Origin: DATKKG01 sp964475215
GTDB taxonomy: Archaea > Thermoproteota > Nitrososphaeria > Conexivisphaerales > DTJL01
Length of the DNA stretch: 64,000 bases
Assembly: GCA_964475215.1 (NCBI GenBank)
Contig: CAYYVT010000187.1
Span: 91,567 to 155,566, forward strand
Direction: 5' to 3'
Shown: one piece after another, positions 40,333 through 48,328 of the stretch
Position numbering within the stretch: position 1 is the first letter of the stretch
How the letters are laid out: each line of letters begins with the position of its first letter
Notes under the pieces: model-generated
Database searches by the model: none
What the model saw: only the letters and a program-made list of their open reading frames with translations
Told to the model about the DNA's origin: nothing
Translations under genes and position numbers: made by a program

Positions 40333-42365
40333 GCACCCAGGTCTCCATAAGAAGGGTGAAGACCATCTTCTCCGTCATCGCCTCCCCCAGCCGCCTTGAA
40401 ATCTTGAAGATCCTCAACGCCAAGGGCCCGATGACATATTCGGAGCTCAAGACTCTGGCAGGCTTCAAGTCCAAGAAGGAATCTGGCAAGTTTGCGTACC
40501 ACCTCCGGAAGCTGCTCAGGCAGAACCTAATCGCGCAGAACAGGGCCGAGCGCAAGTACATGCTAACCACCCTCGGCCGCCTTGTCCTGAACGCTGCCAA
40601 GCAGATTGAGGAGCAGGCCCTTCTGGAAAGCGGCAGGCTCTTCGTGAGGAGCTCCCGCCACAGGATGGAGGAATTCACCACCGACAAAATCGTCCACTCG
40701 CTAGTCACAGAGGCTGGTATGCCGGTCGAGCTGGCACAGAGGGTTTCCAGCGAGGCCGAGTCAAGGATTTACAAGTTCCAGACCGCCTACCTCACGGCCC
40801 CCCTGATCCGGGAGCTCGTCAATTCAATACTCATCGAAGAGGGGCTGGAAGAATACAGGCATCGGCTCAGCCGGCTGGGCATGCCCGTGTACGACGTGAC
40901 AGAGAACCTGGAGAAGCTGGGAGAAGGCCCCTACGGGCTGGAAGCCGTCTTCAGCCAAACCGCCGGTTCCGTCCTGTCGGAGTACCTTATGCTCATACAG
41001 TTGCCGAGAGATGTCGTTGACTCCCACCTATCAGGCGACATCCACATAGCGAACGTCAACTACTGGGGGCTTCGTCCGGACGCGTTGTTCATCAACGTGG
41101 GAGACGAATCGCTCACGCTGGCCCGCCTGGGGGCGAAGTTCCCTCACACACCCAGGGAGGGATATGAAAACACCGACCAGCAGAAGCTCACCAAGCTGCT
41201 TTCCCTTAGCTACCTCCTGGCCCGCGAAGCCGGGAGGGAGGTCTATTTCGCCGGCTTTACCGAACTCGCCCAGAAGCTTGATTTCGACGCCAAGGGCTAC
41301 TCCTCATTCTTCTACTTAATGGCCTATGCCTACCCAGAAGGGGCCGAACGTCCGAAGATTGAATTCGAGCTCGACGCTGCTAGGGTCGGAGGATCCTTCC
41401 TCAACTCTTTCCTGAGGGGGTATCTTGATTATGCCAGGGCAACCCCATCTCCATCCATTGGCCTTGCCATCATCAACTCCGAAAAGCTAGAGAAGTCCGC
41501 CTACAGGTCTCTGGCCGAAATCGCCCGCAACAATGGAATGCTTTCCATGGCTAGGGGAGCTGTTCGCCGGCGGACCTACCAGGGCCTGCGGGTTGACGAC
41601 TTCAGGAAAGGAGGGCCCGTGGTCCTCGATTCGGTTTCCATAAACCTTCCTCGCATCGCCCTCGACGCCCACAACGATGATGTGTACTTTAGGGCTCGGG
41701 TAACTATGCAACTGGAGAATGCGGTCAATGCCCTAAGGGTCAGGCGTAGGCTCATACAGAACAACATCAAGAATGGCCTCCTCCCAGCCTTGGCGGTGCT
41801 CAGCAACTTACTCTATTCAGAGTCACCGCTGTTGAGGGTCAATCTGACGGGGCTCGAAGACGCGCTCAAGCTCGTAAGCCCTGACTCGTCGACAAAGGAG
41901 CTGGGAGACCTTCAGATGAAGACCATTTCCTCCGCCAACCAGTATCTTGAGTCGGCCGGCAAGGAAGGGGATGAGAAGTTCTCATTGGTCCTCACCAGTG
42001 ACGAGAGCTCCACCAGGTTTCCGCAGCTTGATGTAGAGAGGTTCGGCAGGGCCAAGATGAAGAGCATGAACGTTTCGCAGTATAGCCAGGCCTTCGTGGT
42101 GGAGCCGAAGGACTTGGAGTTGGATGCTGCCGGAGCCCAATTGGCCGCTCTAGACGAGGAGATTGTAGGTGGCGTTCTAGCCCGGCTGACGTTGCCGGTC
42201 GCGGACCTGAACGAAGCGGCCAAGTTACTCGAAAGGGCGAACGCGAGGCTCCCCTTCTTCACAGTGAAGGCGTCCATCGCCCTCTGCAGGAAGTGTGGGA
42301 ACAAGGAAGTAGCCGGGACGGAGCGCTGCGGCATCTGTGGAGGGGCCACAGCCCCAGTTCAGTAG
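40329..42365 (+). CDS. HTH + ATP-cone + catalytically dead NrdD-like protein, candidate ribonucleotide-reductase regulator
   Basis: 678 residues in four parts. 1-95: ArsR-like winged helix (SPSRLEILKILN, YHLRKLLRQNLI). 105-195: ATP-cone (RHRMEEFTTDKIVHSLVTEA). 200-650: body like anaerobic ribonucleotide reductase (HLSGDIHIANVNYWGLRP at 233-250, SINLPRIAL at 437-445). 653-670: zinc ribbon CRKC...CGIC. The radical cysteine motif GCR before the NLPRIAL block reads RGAVRRRT (409-416). The protein ends right after the zinc ribbon, where NrdD has its glycyl-radical loop. The zinc cysteines are its only cysteines. It cannot be a reductase. It probably senses (d)NTPs through the cone and controls transcription, with nrdJ, two bases away convergently, the obvious target (inference). 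Confidence 0.85.
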   Translation: MSTQVSIRRVKTIFSVIASPSRLEILKILNAKGPMTYSELKTLAGFKSKKESGKFAYHLRKLLRQNLIAQNRAERKYMLTTLGRLVLNAAKQIEEQALLESGRLFVRSSRHRMEEFTTDKIVHSLVTEAGMPVELAQRVSSEAESRIYKFQTAYLTAPLIRELVNSILIEEGLEEYRHRLSRLGMPVYDVTENLEKLGEGPYGLEAVFSQTAGSVLSEYLMLIQLPRDVVDSHLSGDIHIANVNYWGLRPDALFINVGDESLTLARLGAKFPHTPREGYENTDQQKLTKLLSLSYLLAREAGREVYFAGFTELAQKLDFDAKGYSSFFYLMAYAYPEGAERPKIEFELDAARVGGSFLNSFLRGYLDYARATPSPSIGLAIINSEKLEKSAYRSLAEIARNNGMLSMARGAVRRRTYQGLRVDDFRKGGPVVLDSVSINLPRIALDAHNDDVYFRARVTMQLENAVNALRVRRRLIQNNIKNGLLPALAVLSNLLYSESPLLRVNLTGLEDALKLVSPDSSTKELGDLQMKTISSANQYLESAGKEGDEKFSLVLTSDESSTRFPQLDVERFGRAKMKSMNVSQYSQAFVVEPKDLELDAAGAQLAALDEEIVGGVLARLTLPVADLNEAAKLLERANARLPFFTVKASIALCRKCGNKEVAGTERCGICGGATAPVQ

Positions 42366-42366
42366 A

Positions 42367-44946
42367 TTAGGCGCTGACGCAAAGGCTCCAGCCGCATCCA
42401 GGGCAGGAGGCGCAGCCCTCCTTGAACTCCAGCTTGGTGTTACACAGGGGGCAGCTCGTAAGGTCGCCTAGCTTGCCCTCTTGGTTCAATCTTGGACCGA
42501 AGATCTGAATGGGGGAGACCGCGGAGGCATGGACGGCCTGGGGGACCATGGTGTTCTTCTGGGCGGGCTGCACGGATGCTTTCTCGTCCTTGCCGCTTGG
42601 TGGCGAGCGCAGGACCTGGCTGGTGATGGACTTGTCCCTGTAAACGGTGACGTCCTTGCACCCTAGCTCATATGAGAGCATGTAGACCCTCTTCACATCC
42701 TCCACAGTCGCATCGGCAGGGAGGTTTGTGGTCTTGGAAATGCTCGAATCCACCCACTTTTGGAAGGCAGCTATGGCCTTGACATGGTCTTCCGGCATGA
42801 TGTCCATCGCCGTAACGAAGACGCGCTTGGCCACTTCGGGAATGTAGGATACGCCCTGCACGCTGCCATGGTTTTCGACGATTTGCTTCAGGAGGTCGTC
42901 GTCATAGAGGCCCTCCTTTTTCATAGCCCTTTCGAAGGCCGTGTCCACATAGTAGAAGTTCCCTATTGACACGTTCTTCTCGTACACCAAAGCGAAGACA
43001 GGCTCGATGCCGCTGCTGCAGCCGGCGATCATGGAGATGCTCCCGGTGGGGGCTATCACCGTGGTGTACCCGTTCCTCACTCCATCTTTCATGATCTCCT
43101 CTGATAGCCCCTTCCAGTCGAAATGCCATGACGTCTGGTCCTCAAAGCCGCCGAAGGGGAGCTTCCCCTCCCTGTAGCTGCTCTCCCCGAACGAAGGAAG
43201 GACTCCTCGCTCCTTGGCCAGCTTGATTGAGGCTTTCTTGGAATGATAGTTCACGAACTCCATCAGCCTCTCCATGAACTTCAGTCCCTCTTCGCTGTTA
43301 TAGGATATGCCCAATTCGAAGAACAGGTCGGCTACCCCCATGACCCCCAACCCTATCTTCCTCGTCTTCAGAGTCATCTCCTCAATGGATGGCAGCGGAT
43401 ATCGGTTGATGTCGATAACGTTGTCGAGGAACTTCGTAGTCATTTCGATGGTCGAACGTAGGCCTTCCCAGTCTAGGACGACGTTGCCATCATCATCCTC
43501 CTTTGCGAAGGCTGCCACATTGATGGAACCGAGGTTGCAGGATTCATTCGGGTAGAGCAGCACTTCGCCGCAGGGATTAGTGGTCACGATGGGCCCCAGC
43601 GACTTTACGAATGGATTGAACTCGTTCACCTTGTCTTCGAAGATCACGCCGGGCTCTGCACTTTCCCATGCTTGGAAGGCGATCATCTCGAGGAGCTGTT
43701 TGGCGTTGACAAAGCGTGTCACCTCATGGGTACGGGGATTCACCAAGGGGTACGGCTCGTTCTTGTTGTAGTAATCCCAGAAGTCGCTCAGGATGAGAAC
43801 CGAGATGTTGAAGTTTCTCAGGGCCCTGTTCCCCTCCTTGGCCTTGATGAAGTTCTCGATGTCGGGGTGGTTGCTGTTGAGGATCCCCATGTTAGCCCCT
43901 CTCCTAATCCCTCCTTGTTTGATCACCTCTGTCATGGTGTCGAAGAGGCGCATGAAGCTGACAGGGCCCGAAGCGATTCCAGAAGTGCTCTTGACGAAGT
44001 CGCCCTCAGGCCTCAACTTGGAGAAGTTGTAGCCGACCCCTCCACCGGCCTTGAATATTATCGCGGCGCTTCTCAAGGTCTCCATGATGTCGTCAATCGA
44101 ATCGGCGATGTCCAGGACGAAGCAGGCCGAACCCATCCCCAACACGTTGCCGAAATTGGCCAGGGCGGGGGTGTTCGGCATGAAGTGCTTGCTGACCATG
44201 AGGTCCACATAGTCGTCCACCTCTCTATCATAAGATGAAAAGTCGCCCTTCCTGAACATCTCGACGAGCTCGAGCCACGAGACTTTGCAGCTCCCGTTGA
44301 CGTTGAACCTCTTGTACACTCGCATAAGGGCTTCGAGGTGGAATTCGTTCAGCGCATACTTACCGAGAGACAGGTCTGCATAGTCCTTCAGGTTGACGTT
44401 ATCGGGGACGTCCCTCCTCGGCTGACCGCCGGCGACATCAAAGACCCTCTGGTCGTAGAGTATGCTGGCCAAGGCGGTGTGGAGGGACACCCTGACGAAC
44501 AGGTCCTTGGGAGACTCTAACACATGTCCATTCTCGTCCTTACGCAGGTAGCGCGCCCTGAGGACCTTGAGCGCGTTACTGTCAAAGCTTTTGTCGACGC
44601 TGTCGATGTCCTGTTTTTCAAGGATCTTCATCTTCTCCTCTCGAATTTCGGCCCTCCTTTGGCGGTAAAGGATGTACGCCTTCGCCGTCTTGGCGTAGCC
44701 TGCCTCGATCAGCGCATGCTCGACAGCGTCTTGGACATCTTCGACCGTGGGAACCGTTCCTTCGCCGAATCGCTTCTCTAGGCTCTCGTTCACCTTGAGA
44801 GAGAGGTCGACCGCTATCGACTTGTCCTTTCCGCCAGTGGCCTTGATGGCCTTCCAAATGGCTTCGGAGATCTTGCTACTGTCGTACGCCACTACTCTGC
44901 CGTCGCGCTTGCGGACCGACTTGATTTTCGGCGAGAGGACCGCCAA
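42367..44946 (-). CDS. nrdJ: Class II (adenosylcobalamin-dependent) ribonucleoside-diphosphate reductase
   Basis: Makes deoxynucleotides using coenzyme B12. 859 residues: an N-terminal ATP-cone (KIKSVRKRDGRVVAYDSSKI), the alpha-barrel with TNPCGEVLLYPNESCNLGSI carrying the active-site Cys and Glu, PTGSISMIAGCSSGIEPVF, and a C-terminal zinc/redox tail (CPLCNTKLEFKEGCASCPGC, final Cys). TTG start at 44946. A minus-strand ACTAATAAACC box (44994-45004) leaves a leader of about 25 bases. It is the working reductase of this locus. Confidence 0.96.
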   Translation of the reverse strand: MAVLSPKIKSVRKRDGRVVAYDSSKISEAIWKAIKATGGKDKSIAVDLSLKVNESLEKRFGEGTVPTVEDVQDAVEHALIEAGYAKTAKAYILYRQRRAEIREEKMKILEKQDIDSVDKSFDSNALKVLRARYLRKDENGHVLESPKDLFVRVSLHTALASILYDQRVFDVAGGQPRRDVPDNVNLKDYADLSLGKYALNEFHLEALMRVYKRFNVNGSCKVSWLELVEMFRKGDFSSYDREVDDYVDLMVSKHFMPNTPALANFGNVLGMGSACFVLDIADSIDDIMETLRSAAIIFKAGGGVGYNFSKLRPEGDFVKSTSGIASGPVSFMRLFDTMTEVIKQGGIRRGANMGILNSNHPDIENFIKAKEGNRALRNFNISVLILSDFWDYYNKNEPYPLVNPRTHEVTRFVNAKQLLEMIAFQAWESAEPGVIFEDKVNEFNPFVKSLGPIVTTNPCGEVLLYPNESCNLGSINVAAFAKEDDDGNVVLDWEGLRSTIEMTTKFLDNVIDINRYPLPSIEEMTLKTRKIGLGVMGVADLFFELGISYNSEEGLKFMERLMEFVNYHSKKASIKLAKERGVLPSFGESSYREGKLPFGGFEDQTSWHFDWKGLSEEIMKDGVRNGYTTVIAPTGSISMIAGCSSGIEPVFALVYEKNVSIGNFYYVDTAFERAMKKEGLYDDDLLKQIVENHGSVQGVSYIPEVAKRVFVTAMDIMPEDHVKAIAAFQKWVDSSISKTTNLPADATVEDVKRVYMLSYELGCKDVTVYRDKSITSQVLRSPPSGKDEKASVQPAQKNTMVPQAVHASAVSPIQIFGPRLNQEGKLGDLTSCPLCNTKLEFKEGCASCPGCGWSLCVSA

Positions 44947-45014
44947 AGTCTGTAGTCGCCTGCCCCCTAAAAGCCGCCACCAGATGGTTTGGGGGTTTAT
45001 TAGTGTTTTTGGTT

Positions 45015-45061
45015 TGCCGATGTTGACAAAGGCCGTTTCCCTCTATGATGAAACATCGGCA
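45015..45061. promoter_or_regulatory. Inverted repeat upstream of the nrdJ promoter, candidate operator
   Basis: TGCCGATGTT (45015-45024) is repeated inversely and perfectly as AACATCGGCA (45052-45061) with a 27-base spacer. It lies 10-60 bases upstream of the nrdJ TATA box in a 183-bp non-coding gap. A dimeric winged-helix regulator such as the neighbouring NrdD-like protein could bind it (inference). It is not placed to act as an nrdJ terminator. Confidence 0.45.
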
Positions 45062-45129
45062 TCTGGAATCAGCGCCTCACGGCAAAGTATCAACAAATAT
45101 TGACAACCACGAGCAAGAGGGAGGCGTCT

Positions 45130-45462
45130 CTACGGCTTTAAGCGAAGGATCGCCAACGCGATATCGCCATTACTTTCGTTGAGGGCAGACACGGCCTTCT
45201 CTCTCCCGACGCTTGCGCTTGTCATGACCAGGGAGACGTCCTCTTCCGTGAATTTGGGGACTGCGACCGCCTTCTCCGTGACCGACTCTGCGGTGACTTG
45301 GAAGACACGCGTGTCCTTGGCCTTTATCTCAAAGACCGAGGCCTTCTCAAGATGGATCTCCTTCTCAGGCGTCAGGATGATGACTTCCTTGACGTCCTTG
45401 ATTTCATTCATGTTCAGGCCCATCCTCTCCATCATCCTCCGGGCCTGCCTGTTGTCCATCAT
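45130..45462 (-). CDS. nac: Archaeal nascent polypeptide-associated complex protein (NAC)
   Basis: 110 residues: N-terminal helix with RQARRMMERMG, the NAC beta-barrel (IKDVKEVIILTPEKEIHLEK, FQVTAESVTEK) and a C-terminal UBA domain (TEEDVSLVMTSASVGREKAV, then SNGDIALAILRL). It forms a homodimer that binds nascent chains at the ribosome exit. The start overlaps the PUA gene stop by four bases, giving a PUA-NAC operon. Confidence 0.95.
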   Translation of the reverse strand: MMDNRQARRMMERMGLNMNEIKDVKEVIILTPEKEIHLEKASVFEIKAKDTRVFQVTAESVTEKAVAVPKFTEEDVSLVMTSASVGREKAVSALNESNGDIALAILRLKP

Positions 45463-45974
45463 TTCAAAGCTGGGTCTCCAGTTTCGGAGCTTAAATCCTT
45501 TCCTCCGCCCGCCGACAGAATCCCTTCTCTTACTCTCACCGCCGCCCCACTTTGAATCCTGCCCATGTACTCTCTGGGGAGGATGGCCTTGCCCACGGCA
45601 AGGAGTTTGCCCTCTCTGTCCAAGAGCCCTACCTCCAGGCCGGGTTTGACATTCTTACCTGCCTTCACGACATGCTTCGAGAATAGAGATTTCCCCCTGA
45701 CTACAAATTGGGCGGCATCATCGTTGACCACTATGCAGCTCTCTTTGAAGGCTGCGCTCCTCACGAGGTATCTCGCGCATTCCAAGCTGAACGCGACGCT
45801 GCCGTCCTCCCTGACGGTGGCGAAAAGCCTGCCATCGAGTAGCACCTTCTTCAACCTCTGGCTTCTCCTCGACCTCTGGCAGGAGACCCTCGTCCAAGGG
45901 AGGTGCTTTGCTGCTCCCTTCCCATAGAAGTACTCGAGGGTGGCCTCCAGCTGAAGTCGGTCGACCGGATTCAT
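45459..45974 (-). CDS. PUA-domain RNA-binding protein resembling the C-terminus of archaeal tRNA-guanine transglycosylase
   Basis: 171 residues from the ATG at 45974, 27 bases after a TTAATAAAC-type box; the frame upstream to 46082 would span the promoter. The N-terminal part (LEYFYGKGAAKHLPWTRVSC, QRLKKVLLDGRLFATVREDG) resembles the C2 domain, and residues ~80-155 (VVNDDAAQFVVRGKSLFSKH, LLAVGKAILPREYMGRIQSG) form a PUA domain. Both match the tail of archaeosine TGT but without the catalytic barrel. It presumably binds tRNA or rRNA, and is co-transcribed with NAC. Confidence 0.8.
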   Translation of the reverse strand: MNPVDRLQLEATLEYFYGKGAAKHLPWTRVSCQRSRRSQRLKKVLLDGRLFATVREDGSVAFSLECARYLVRSAAFKESCIVVNDDAAQFVVRGKSLFSKHVVKAGKNVKPGLEVGLLDREGKLLAVGKAILPREYMGRIQSGAAVRVREGILSAGGGKDLSSETGDPALK

Positions 45975-45982
45975 CCGCCCTG

Positions 45983-46001
45983 TTAAAGCTAATAGCTTTA
46001 A
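45983..46001. promoter_or_regulatory. 19-bp palindrome overlapping the TATA region between the PUA-NAC and aMBF1 genes
   Basis: TTAAAGCT-AAT-AGCTTTAA, eight-base arms with a three-base centre. It overlaps the TATA sequence used by the minus-strand PUA-NAC operon and lies 34 bases upstream of the aMBF1 ATG. Its symmetry suits both a bidirectional promoter and an operator. Confidence 0.5.
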
Positions 46002-46034
46002 TAAACAAGCGGACCTATTGCAAAATGACGAGTT

Positions 46035-46451
46035 ATGGCCAAGTGTGAAATCTGCGGCAGCAACATCATGGGGGAGAGTCACCGAATTGAGGTGGACGGG
46101 GCCGTCATGATCGTCTGTGGCAGGTGCTCCAGGCTGGGCCGCCCGGCGAGGGACGCCGTCACTATCCCCTCCGCCCCTCAGGCCCCTTCCGAGTCCACCA
46201 TGCGCGTCTACAGGAGGCCGGCAGCAGTCATTCCTGACGATGAGTTGGTTCTTAGAGAAGACTTTGCCGCAGTGATCCGGAAGGCTAGAGAGGCCTCAGG
46301 CCTGACGCAGGAGCAGCTTGGGATGAAGCTCAACGAGAAGTCTTCCGTGGTGGGCAAGCTAGAAAGCGGCAAGCTCAAGCCCAGCGTCACGCTTGCCAAG
46401 AAGCTCGAGCATCTGATGAAAATCCGCCTCTTCGAAGCCGACTCGTCGTGA
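46035..46451 (+). CDS. mbf1: Archaeal multiprotein bridging factor 1 (aMBF1)
   Basis: 138 residues: an N-terminal zinc ribbon (CEIC...CGRC) and a C-terminal Cro-like helix-turn-helix (DFAAVIRKAREASGLTQEQL, EKSSVVGKLESGKLKPSV). The archaeal family associates with ribosomes and with transcription. It reads divergently from PUA-NAC and is followed 13 bases later by hflX. Confidence 0.95.
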   Translation: MAKCEICGSNIMGESHRIEVDGAVMIVCGRCSRLGRPARDAVTIPSAPQAPSESTMRVYRRPAAVIPDDELVLREDFAAVIRKAREASGLTQEQLGMKLNEKSSVVGKLESGKLKPSVTLAKKLEHLMKIRLFEADSS

Positions 46452-46464
46452 AAGGGTCTTTTCA

Positions 46465-47724
46465 TTGCCGTTAAAGCCAGCCGTCCTCATCTCCTACAAG
46501 TTTCCAGACAGCCTTGAAGAAGCGAAGGGCCTGTGCGTAGCTGGCGGCTACCAACCCGTCAGGGTAATCCTCATGCGGCAACTGCGGCACGGCCGGTTCG
46601 GCGTCGGAGAAGGGAAAGCTGACGAAGCGAAGCAGGCTGCTGCTGACCTCCGTGTCGACACCGTCATAGTCGATGACAAGCTATCCGTCCAAGAGAGCTA
46701 CAACCTGAGCAAGCACTGCGGCTGCGAGATACTCGACAGAGAGAAGCTAGTTCTCGAGATCTTCAAGGCCAGGGCTACGACTCAAGAGGCCATCCTTCAG
46801 ATTAAGGTCGCCGAACTGACCTATGAGCTTCCAAGGGTCCGCGATTACGTGCGCTTCGTTCGGATGGGCGAGCAGCCCGGCATGTTTGGGTTTGGAAGCT
46901 ATGAGGTGGAGAAGTACTACCGAAACATCAAAGGACGACTCGACGCCACTCGCAGAAAGCTGGCTGTCCTCGACAAGAGGAGAGAAGTCTTCAGGTCGGA
47001 GCGCGCTAGAAACCACCTTTCAATAGCCTCGCTGTCAGGCTACACCTCTGCCGGCAAGACGACCCTCTTTAACAGGCTAGTCGACGAGAACCAGCCTGTC
47101 TTGGGGAAGATGTTCAGCACCCTGACCACCACCACGAGGCGGCTAGAGATAGGGGATGTTCCGGTCCTCCTCTCTGATACTGTCGGCTTCATCAGCCGAT
47201 TGCCCCACTATATGATAGAGGCCTTCAAGTCGACCTTGGACGAACTGACCTACGCCGACTTGGTCCTCTTGGTCGTCGACGTAAGCGACCCCGAAGACAG
47301 GTTCCGGGTCAAGTACCAGACTTGCCTGGACACGCTAGCTGACCTCAACGTGTCGCAGCACAAGACCGTCGTCGTCATGAACAAGGTCGACCTCGTTGGC
47401 ATCGAGGAGGCAAGAAGGAGGGCAGCCGAGTTAGAGCCATGGGCCCAGGCAGTGGTGTTCGTTTCGGCCAAGACGGGCGAAGGTATCAAGGAGCTCCTGT
47501 CGGTCGTCAAGAAGGGCATTCAAGAAGCGGCGGAGCTCGAGCTAATCCTGCCCACAGAGAAGGCCTCCTCGGTCTTTGAGAAAGCCAAGTTCTTCGGCAG
47601 CGTGGTCCGTGTGGAGAAAACGGCCGAGGAAGGAGGCAAGGTCCGCCTAGTCATACTGGGCCCTGAGTGGGCCCTCCACGAGCTTGCACCTGGCGCCGTC
47701 CGGAGTTCAGATGCCGGCGAGTAG
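46465..47724 (+). CDS. hflX: HflX-family GTPase
   Basis: A ribosome-associated GTPase that splits or rescues stalled ribosomes. 419 residues: the HflX N-terminal domain, a coiled helical linker (EKYYRNIKGRLDATRRKLAV), then the G domain with G1 GYTSAGKTTLFN, G3 LLSDTVGFISRLP, G4 VMNKVDLV and G5 VFVSAKTGEG. TTG start, 13 bases after aMBF1. The last 18 bases overlap the convergent trm56 gene. Confidence 0.95.
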   Translation: MPLKPAVLISYKFPDSLEEAKGLCVAGGYQPVRVILMRQLRHGRFGVGEGKADEAKQAAADLRVDTVIVDDKLSVQESYNLSKHCGCEILDREKLVLEIFKARATTQEAILQIKVAELTYELPRVRDYVRFVRMGEQPGMFGFGSYEVEKYYRNIKGRLDATRRKLAVLDKRREVFRSERARNHLSIASLSGYTSAGKTTLFNRLVDENQPVLGKMFSTLTTTTRRLEIGDVPVLLSDTVGFISRLPHYMIEAFKSTLDELTYADLVLLVVDVSDPEDRFRVKYQTCLDTLADLNVSQHKTVVVMNKVDLVGIEEARRRAAELEPWAQAVVFVSAKTGEGIKELLSVVKKGIQEAAELELILPTEKASSVFEKAKFFGSVVRVEKTAEEGGKVRLVILGPEWALHELAPGAVRSSDAGE

Positions 47725-48246
47725 TTTCTTCCCGGCCTTCTGGGGGACTATCTTCAGCTTGGCCCGATCGTGTTCAAGCTCGAGCTCTCCTCCCTTCTTC
47801 AGCCTGTCCAAGAAGACGGCCAGCGCGGCCACTTCCGAATGGGGTTGGCTGGTAATCGCTATGTTAAAGTCGGCCAACCTGAACATCGATCCTGGCACCT
47901 TCTCTCCACCTACAACCACTAGGAGGTCCCGATTTTGGGCAGCCTTCCTGATTGTCGAGATTCTGTCCTGAATCCTCTCGCCGTACATTGTGCAGTGAAC
48001 GACCACTCCGCCCTCCCCCTTCCACTTCTTGATGTATGCCTCCCAATTTGGCTCGTACTTAATGGAGAAACTCCCTCCCCAGCTTTCTGCCACCTTATCA
48101 AGCCTAGCGATCAGAGAATCATCAGGCTCGCCTGAGAAGACCATCGAGTCGGCCCCAAACGCCCTGGCTACCAGGGCACAGTGCGTGGTTATCCTCTTGT
48201 CCCTGCTGGGCCTATGAGAGAGCCTGAAGACAAAGAGCCTGGGCAA
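47707..48246 (-). CDS. trm56: tRNA (cytidine(56)-2'-O)-methyltransferase aTrm56
   Basis: Archaea-specific SPOUT methyltransferase for C56 in the T-loop. 179 residues with RLSHRPSRDKRITTHCALVA, VVVHCTMYGE and the knot region VVVGGEKVPGSMFRLADFNI followed by AITSQPHSEVAALAVFLDR. The TTG at 48246 is 31 bases after the shared TTTTAAA box at 48271-48283, a leaderless start. Divergent from tfe. Confidence 0.95.
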   Translation of the reverse strand: MPRLFVFRLSHRPSRDKRITTHCALVARAFGADSMVFSGEPDDSLIARLDKVAESWGGSFSIKYEPNWEAYIKKWKGEGGVVVHCTMYGERIQDRISTIRKAAQNRDLLVVVGGEKVPGSMFRLADFNIAITSQPHSEVAALAVFLDRLKKGGELELEHDRAKLKIVPQKAGKKLLAGI

Positions 48247-48270
48247 GGCGCAAGATAGACGCCCATGGTA

Positions 48271-48283
48271 ATGTTTTAAAGTC
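48271..48283. promoter_or_regulatory. Shared TATA-like element between trm56 and tfe
   Basis: AATGTTTTAAAGT is the only AT-rich box in the 82-bp gap. It is ~31 bases from the trm56 start and ~50 from tfe, leaving tfe a leader of about 25 bases that includes GGAG. Confidence 0.45.
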
Positions 48284-48328
48284 TATCGATGCCCTTACAA
48301 CACATCCTAAGGACAGGAGTATCGCTTC

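Noticed and set aside
40329..42365. Active anaerobic ribonucleotide reductase (NrdD)
   Set aside because: The radical-bearing cysteine and the glycyl-radical loop are both missing, although the fold-level similarity would lead automatic tools to this name.
44947..45129. Cobalamin riboswitch upstream of nrdJ
   Set aside because: I looked because nrdJ uses B12. No B12-box-like sequence or fitting fold is visible, and such riboswitches are not expected in archaea.
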